Shown here piece by piece: positions 58,201 to 64,000 of a DNA stretch of 64,000 bases. The DNA is taken from assembly GCA_002633005.1 (NCBI GenBank), contig NMRA01000331.1, positions 371,364-435,363 on the forward strand, in the 5' to 3' direction. How positions within the stretch are numbered: position 1 is the first letter of the stretch; each line of letters starts with the position of its first letter. A program made the position numbers and the translations under genes. The stretch comes from Phoronis australis. Its lineage: Eukaryota; Phoronida; Phoronidae. The notes beneath the pieces are model-generated. The model did not search any database and was not told the origin of the DNA. It saw only the letters and a list, made by a program, of their open reading frames with translations.

Positions 58201-58389
58201 TGTTGGCTAACATCCCCTCCAACATATTAGGTTGCTATATGACCTTGAAATGTTGATCATTTGTTTTTTTCTTAAGGCAAACGTCTTATCTTATAGTACA
58301 TTATGAAAAGTACCTGAGCATAACATGAAAAATAACGAGCAACGCAGAGCATTGAAATGCGCCCAATGTATCGCAAATGGTGTATTTTT

Positions 58390-59560
58390 AGGGTTATTTG
58401 TATCATAAAAATGGCCACTAGATGGCGAAAAAACATACAATCTATCCAAAAATGGGAACATACCATATTTCATTAAAAATCTGTCAAGGAACTTCAGAGA
58501 AACAAAGGAAAACAGAACAAAACAAAGTTGCCACTAGTGGGCACAGCGTCCGTTCCATCCGCCTAAAAGTTGTCGTCTGTTCTCTTCGTATAAATTCACT
58601 TACTAAATTTAATAAAGATCCTACAGTGGGTTTTGAAGATACAGCTACGGGAGCAAAATAAAACAAAACTACCACTAGGAGGTGCCACAGTAGTCAATTA
58701 CCATCATCACTGAAAACATTGTACGCCAATTTTCAAAACCATCCCTAGAAATGATTCAGTTGATCGAGAGGTGGACATTAAAAATAAAATTTGAAAACAG
58801 CAGCCACCAGATGACGCAAAATACCTCGATTCCATCTAAAAACAGGATGATAGCGTCATCTCACCAATAGATGCCTATATTCAAAATTTTATAAAAATCT
58901 GTAGAGGGCCTTTGAAGATACAGACTGGTAAATGTAAAAAACTAAAATTGCCACCAGGGTGCACATCAGAAATCAGATCCCTCCGAAAGTCGTCGTCGTC
59001 CATTATCAACATCATATAAATACACTTGCTAAATTAAGTAAAGATCCTGCAAACGGTTTAATAGATACAGCCATGAGCACAAAAAACAACAAAACTGCCA
59101 CTAGGAGGTGCCACAGTAGCCGAACTCATCAAAAAATAGTCGTCAGTCATCCACTTCATAATAAAAACATGCATGCAAATTTTCACAATTATCCTGAAAG
59201 CCGCTTGGTTGATAGACGAGTGGACGCCAAAAAACTCAAAAACAGTAAAAATGGCCACTAGGTGGCGCAAACTACGTCGAATCCATCTGAAAGCGGGAGG
59301 ATAGCGTCATCTCCTTAATAGGTGCCTATATACCAAATTTTATGAAAATCCGTTCAGGACTTTTGAAGATAGACAGGTAAACGTAAAAAACTAAAATTGC
59401 CACTAGGGGGCACACCGGTAGTTGGATCCATCCGAAAGTTCGCTCAAATGTGCATGAACATACATTAAGGCATTTTGGAGATAGAGCAGCAGATGCCGGA
59501 CGGACGGATGCTGGAAGGACGCCAGACAGACAGACGGAGATGACGGCATAATGCATCCAC
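58390..59560. repeat. 'gccactaggnggc' tandem repeat, about six units
   Basis: The phrase (a)aaatggccactagatggcg or its variants begins units near 58409, 58666, 58799, 58948, 59092, 59251 and 59396. Between them are recurring blocks 'gtccatccgaaagtcgtcgt', 'ttcataaaaatacacttgctaa', 'aagatcctgca' and 'gatagacaggt'. Open frames inside are by-products. Confidence 0.78.
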
Positions 59561-61800
59561 ATATAAATATGGGCACATAAAAAGTGCAACTGTACTTTAT
59601 CGATTGTGGGTGTTGGGAAAAGAGAAAGTGTTTGGTGAATAATTTTTGAAAATGGCTAAAAAGTTTTCAGATGCCTTAACCATTTTGGATAATACCCTTA
59701 AAAGTCTAGCGCGAGCCAAGGTTGTCCTAGATAGAGCAACATCTTTTGGCCAATGTGGGAATGGATGTAAGAAGCGACACTCAGTGGACAAATGGACATG
59801 GACTACCATCAGCGTAAGGGGTACTGTCAGAAACTATCAAACAATCAGATATTATCATCTTTACATGGCCTGGGCCACGGTCTGGGACTGATGCTGCTGA
59901 ACATAGATGATGGTATCCAATAGTTTGATAGCACACGTTGACTATCATGACTGTAAGGGGTGCTGTCAGAAACTATCCGATACTGTTGTCTATATAATAC
60001 GAAATTTCCAAGAGGTTTTGCCCATGTCATAAACCTGAGACAAGTGTAGGATTTGTGTTCTCACATGTACCATAAAAACAATCTTTTTTGCCCAAAAACT
60101 CAAGGTGTCTCAAACTTTCAACCACATGACGCAACATTTGTAAAAACACGCTTGCGCAATGTAAACTCAGTTGCTTTTTGTTAATAGTTTTATTTTAATC
60201 TGAACAACTGTTGATTGCATTCAGCCTTCATAACAGACGTTCAAGTAAGAATCGAATAAATAGTCTTTGAAGTTGCAAGTGTTTATAGATAACACAGTCA
60301 GCAGGGCTTCCGTGCATGCCCATGTGTGCGCAGGGGTGCGTGAGTACTGAATTGACCTAGAGACAGCACAGCTGCACAGCCTCAACACAGGGTTGGTCTC
60401 CGTTTGAATGAACACGGATATAGAATGCCAAAGATGGGTCTGTTTAAGAAGTAGTTTGCATGTCTTTCCGACTGGGAGTACAGTTGAGACACCCGATTTG
60501 TCAATCATAACCATCATCTTCACAGAATTCCGGCATCGTTTGGTTGGCGCATTTGGTTGTTGGTATTAGTGTTTTGCTGACGATAAAATGTAAGGCATAT
60601 GGATTTCTACTATTTGCACTACTTTTTGATTCGCCCATGTAATATCAAAAAAATTACATACTCCGTGTTATTAACCAGTAGTGTTGTAACACATTTCAGG
60701 TCATCATGTGAGAAAGTTATTTCAGCCAGTGTGTTATTTCCGTGAAGTTAAAGCTTGGGTGCAGTTCACAAAATATGATAGATGAATGCTTTTATATTGA
60801 AGACTGATGGCACTCACTGTTCTTGTACAAATTTGTTGATGAAGTATAAGGCGCTTGTCAAATTTTTAATGTGAACAATTTTAATTATTCAAAACACTGT
60901 CTGTAAGATTGAATCCATGAAAAATTGCAAAGGTAATTAAAACTGGTCAACTTTAGTGGAGTAAAAACGAGTAAATTGACAAATATACTGTATAACATCA
61001 TTTTCAAAAATAAATCAATGCATGAAGTAATTTCAAAGTAGAAAAATAAATTTTTGTGATCATGTTCTCAGAATATTTCTTTTTGCCTGACTCTCTGATC
61101 ATACAGTGACTCTTAAAACTGGACCTGAATAAAATCAAGCTTGACAAGATCACCTTTATGACAGGAAATCAGATTTGCCTTATCCATGAACTTAAAATTA
61201 ATGTAAACAGGAGTAAGACTGAGTCCTAAACCAGCAGCTACTTACTTACTTGACTGCACCTCTATCACTAAACCCTGAGCAAAAACACATTCATTAGAAC
61301 TAGAGCATTAAGTCACTGACAGTCAAGCAGCTTTATAAAGTCTAGAATAAATGCTCTCGATTCACAACGTAGACCTCTCTATACATATAAAAAGCAACTC
61401 GAATAACATACGGTTATCAAAGAATTTCACAGCAAGACCTATAATTTGCCACGGGAACATTCCATGGCCATCAAAGCCAACAAAAGCTACAAAACTTTGA
61501 TCACTAGCTTGTGCACATCTACAGGCCAATGACACTGTGGTGGGTAACACTGATGTCTGAAGCAAACTGAATAATTTTCAGTAAGAGCCGATGGGCCAAC
61601 TAGCCCACTAATCTGAAATCACTAAATGAGAATGTTAATATTATGCAAGGAAAAATATCACCAATTTCAGACAAAAATGATAACCAAAATTGCCTGTTTT
61701 GCAATTTCCAAGTGCTTTTCACATTGTTATGGTCACGTTTTTTTCAGAATGGTATCTGATGAAAGCTATGGTAAAGAACTTGAACTGCATTCAGTTGTTG
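59561..61800. other. no gene recognised; short duplicated phrase
   Basis: 'gtaaggggtactgtcagaaa' (59814) recurs as 'gtaaggggtgctgtcagaaa' (59952). An 81-codon frame from 59646 (MKMAKKFSDALTILDNTLKS) is unrecognised. The rest is AT-rich. Confidence 0.4.
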
Positions 61801-61897
61801 TGATATATCTTTCATGTGATATATGCTTCATGTGATGTATGTTTCATGTGATATATGTTTCATGTGATATATGTTTCATGTGATATATGTTTCATGG
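61800..61897. repeat. Tandem repeat, 16-bp unit, about six copies
   Basis: tttcatgtgatatatg repeated with few changes (one gatgtatg, one ttcatgtgatatatgc). Confidence 0.92.
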
Positions 61898-61984
61898 AAA
61901 TTTCCCTTGCCATCCATATTGCATCCTAAAGTGGGGAGATTTACCTTAACTAGAAAAAGATCCTAATGCTAAAACAACTACCCT

Positions 61985-62160
61985 AAACGTTCAGGTTAAC
62001 ACCCTGGGTGGTTAAATAGGCAAACCCAAATAATCGGGGGTGGGCGGTTAACCAGACATAGGTGCTTAAACATGAAATTTCAAGAAAACCAGGGTGGGTG
62101 GTTAACTGAACATGGGCGCTTATTACGACAGACAACCGCCCTAGGCGGTTAATCTTACCT
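61985..62160. repeat. GCCCA-ladder MITE remnant
   Basis: Starts ccctaaacgttcaggttaac, close to the inverted end of the MITE at 12272-12487, and contains gggtgggcggttaaccagac and ggtgggtggttaactgaaca. The right terminus (ccctaggcggttaat) is degraded. Confidence 0.7.
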
Positions 62161-64000
62161 CCTAATCAGAGTACCACACGACACACGTACTCGGAACGCG
62201 TAGAACATTTCAAAGAGCTTTATCGTCAAGTCGCCAAATGTCGCTAACAGTGTCATAACAGCGGACGATCCCAAGAAGTGTTCTGTTGCCCACAGATTAG
62301 TCAATCACAATTAAATTTACAAAATTTGTGAGTAATAGCCCCGTGCCGTCCTGCGATCTTATTAGAGCTGTAGTGCAGACGGGTAACCGGCATCCATGGT
62401 TTTCGTGGCTAAATAACTAAATTAGTGAAGAGTTTCAACCAGCAACGCGTCCTTTCCGAGTCAGTGTTTTGCAACTGAGAACCCGCGCTCGGCATAACGG
62501 ACTGCAGGTCGCATTGGTGACCTGAAATTTAGAAATGCGAGCCGAGTTTATAGACGTCTTGTTGTACCTGCCACCGGGTAATTCCAACCTACGCGAGCCG
62601 TTTTTTTTTTGGGGGGGGGTAAAACGGATAGGCCTACCTGGCAAACATAAAGCAACTCGAAAAACACAGTTACACACAATATGTACAAATTAGCCTATTA
62701 TAACACCTACGGCAATATTGCACTGCGGCACTGGTCGGTCCCGCCGTTTGCACGCAATATGCCGTCACTAGACTTGGAAATGCCGTCAAGTAATTTAACA
62801 GCCTCTTTCAATATGGGTCATGTTTTATGTGACAAAAGACAGCGGCTGGATTCAGCATGTGGCTGGATTCAGCATGCGCTAAGTATGAGTCACCTGTCAA
62901 TCACATAAAAATATGTTGTTGTCAAGGTAACATGCACTCCAGAGTGTAGGAACTTACATGCGTGTACCACTTCAGAGATCGCACATCAAAAGAGAACAGC
63001 TACAGCCCTATGTAAAGGAGTACACCAGCGCGACTTTGTACTTTTAAGCTGCTGTTATAAAGAAACCCAGTGTTTTACGATATTCCTCCGTTCCAATGAC
63101 CCAAAACTACGATGTCAAGTCTTCCAATATTTCCCGGCTCGATGATCAACTGACCCGATGTTCCATGCCTGTAGCTAGCTGTGTGCACGTCATTACCACT
63201 GCCGCCAATTTTCAATCAATTATGTTGTATTTGTCTCATACTCGAATGGTAAGAATTTTGTTCAGGCTGAAACTGCCCAATATAGAAACAAAAATATTCG
63301 GGAAGCTAAAAGGCTAGGTAGATACGATAGTTCACAGTTACACCTGTCGCAAGAAATCGTACTATAAAGAACCGCCAGCCACTTTGGCAGAATCTGCTAA
63401 TGCCAACTTGTCTGAGATGCAATAAGCGAAAAACAAAATTTGACTTGCAGTTTTTTATTTCTTCAACATCCAGTAACGGATCGCCAACCTTTGAATTAAG
63501 AAATCAAGAGACAGCAAATCGGCCAGCGAGGTACACTATCCGTTCGGTCGCTACACATCCTCAATAACCTGGCAATTACACTCATCAAAATAGGGAGAAT
63601 TTGACATCTTTCCGTGAGTTAGGGAAATTCTTCAAAACACGAGAGCTTCCTACCAAAAGCGAATTGGAAGGGTAGGAAAACCACTGTCACATTTTTCTGG
63701 CTCGATTTTTTTTGAATATATGTTTCATCTAGTGCAATGCAAACAGAAACTCAGTGCGGCAGACCGCGTTGCTAAAAGCGGAGGCATTGAAGCCGGCGGG
63801 GTTCTTAAACTTTGCAAACATGGGAAGAAAATAAAGTGACAAAACGTTCAAGTGTTATATTTTGAAGTAAATCCATGCCTCGAGACAAGAATTTGTTACT
63901 TGTATTATAATTCACATTGCCAAACCGCCGGCTCAGAGGCCTTCGTTGCACTCTAGTTGTGATCATCGATCTAAAAGTTGGGGAACCGCGCGTTTCCGTA
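62161..64000. other. no gene recognised
   Basis: Short open frames only. A (T)10(G)10 junction occurs at 62600-62618, and gctggattcagcatg is duplicated near 62846 and 62863. Nothing else seen. Confidence 0.4.

Noticed and set aside
1-64000. Prokaryotic systems, CRISPR arrays or operons
   Set aside because: Introns, LINEs, LTR elements and animal genes show this is animal nuclear DNA. No spaced identical repeats of CRISPR type were present.

Overview
This is eukaryotic DNA, almost certainly from a marine invertebrate animal. It is AT-rich and intron-bearing, with very low gene density and dense, layered transposable elements. Two conserved animal genes are visible: NOMO (two exons) and an Xaa-Pro aminopeptidase 1. 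The transposon mix (Copia with copia-type half-tRNA priming, Ty3/gypsy, RTE-like and CR1-like LINEs, a THAP/Kolobok-like DNA transposon carrying a P2X7-type cysteine domain, many MITEs) fits an invertebrate deuterostome or a lophotrochozoan. I cannot place it more closely. Two single N bases (48644, 56632) indicate a draft assembly. No rRNA or tRNA gene, CRISPR array or operon was seen.

Layout. 0-6 kb: an old interspersed repeat, then a gypsy gag fragment broken by the 162-bp LTR of a second, decayed gypsy element (gag, protease, RT, RNase H; no integrase or 3' LTR found). 7.3-12.5 kb: satellite and minisatellite DNA, a roughly 650-bp repeat in tandem, and a palindromic MITE. 12.5-18.5 kb: LINE remnants, a degenerate tandem repeat and two unrecognised open frames. 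19.6-21.1 kb: a terminal-inverted-repeat element.

22.0-28.5 kb is a clean three-level nest. A moderately repeated unit is split by a 6.0-kb Copia element (LTRs 22160-22483 and 27860-28180, 5-bp duplication CGAGG). The Copia element is itself split by a 1,685-bp TTAA-flanked transposon (25327-27011). 28.8-29.9 kb holds two MITEs with 5-bp duplications. Two copies of a 2.47-kb TTAA-flanked element lie at 30884-33357 and 43475-46182. The second sits inside a gypsy LTR whose uninterrupted version is at 3024-3185, so the empty site can be read in the same window.

Genes. 34096-35955 (+) is an uninterrupted 619-residue cytosolic Xaa-Pro aminopeptidase 1 with all five metal ligands, in one coding exon. 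47654-47789 and 48415-48515 (+) are consecutive NOMO exons with matching splice phases. 49216-50631 (-) is a 472-codon open exon for an unrecognised Ser-rich protein with repeated CWxC motifs, ending at a phase-0 splice donor and lying antisense downstream of the NOMO exons. The rest (51-64 kb) is mostly MITE remnants, degenerate tandem repeats and unassigned sequence.
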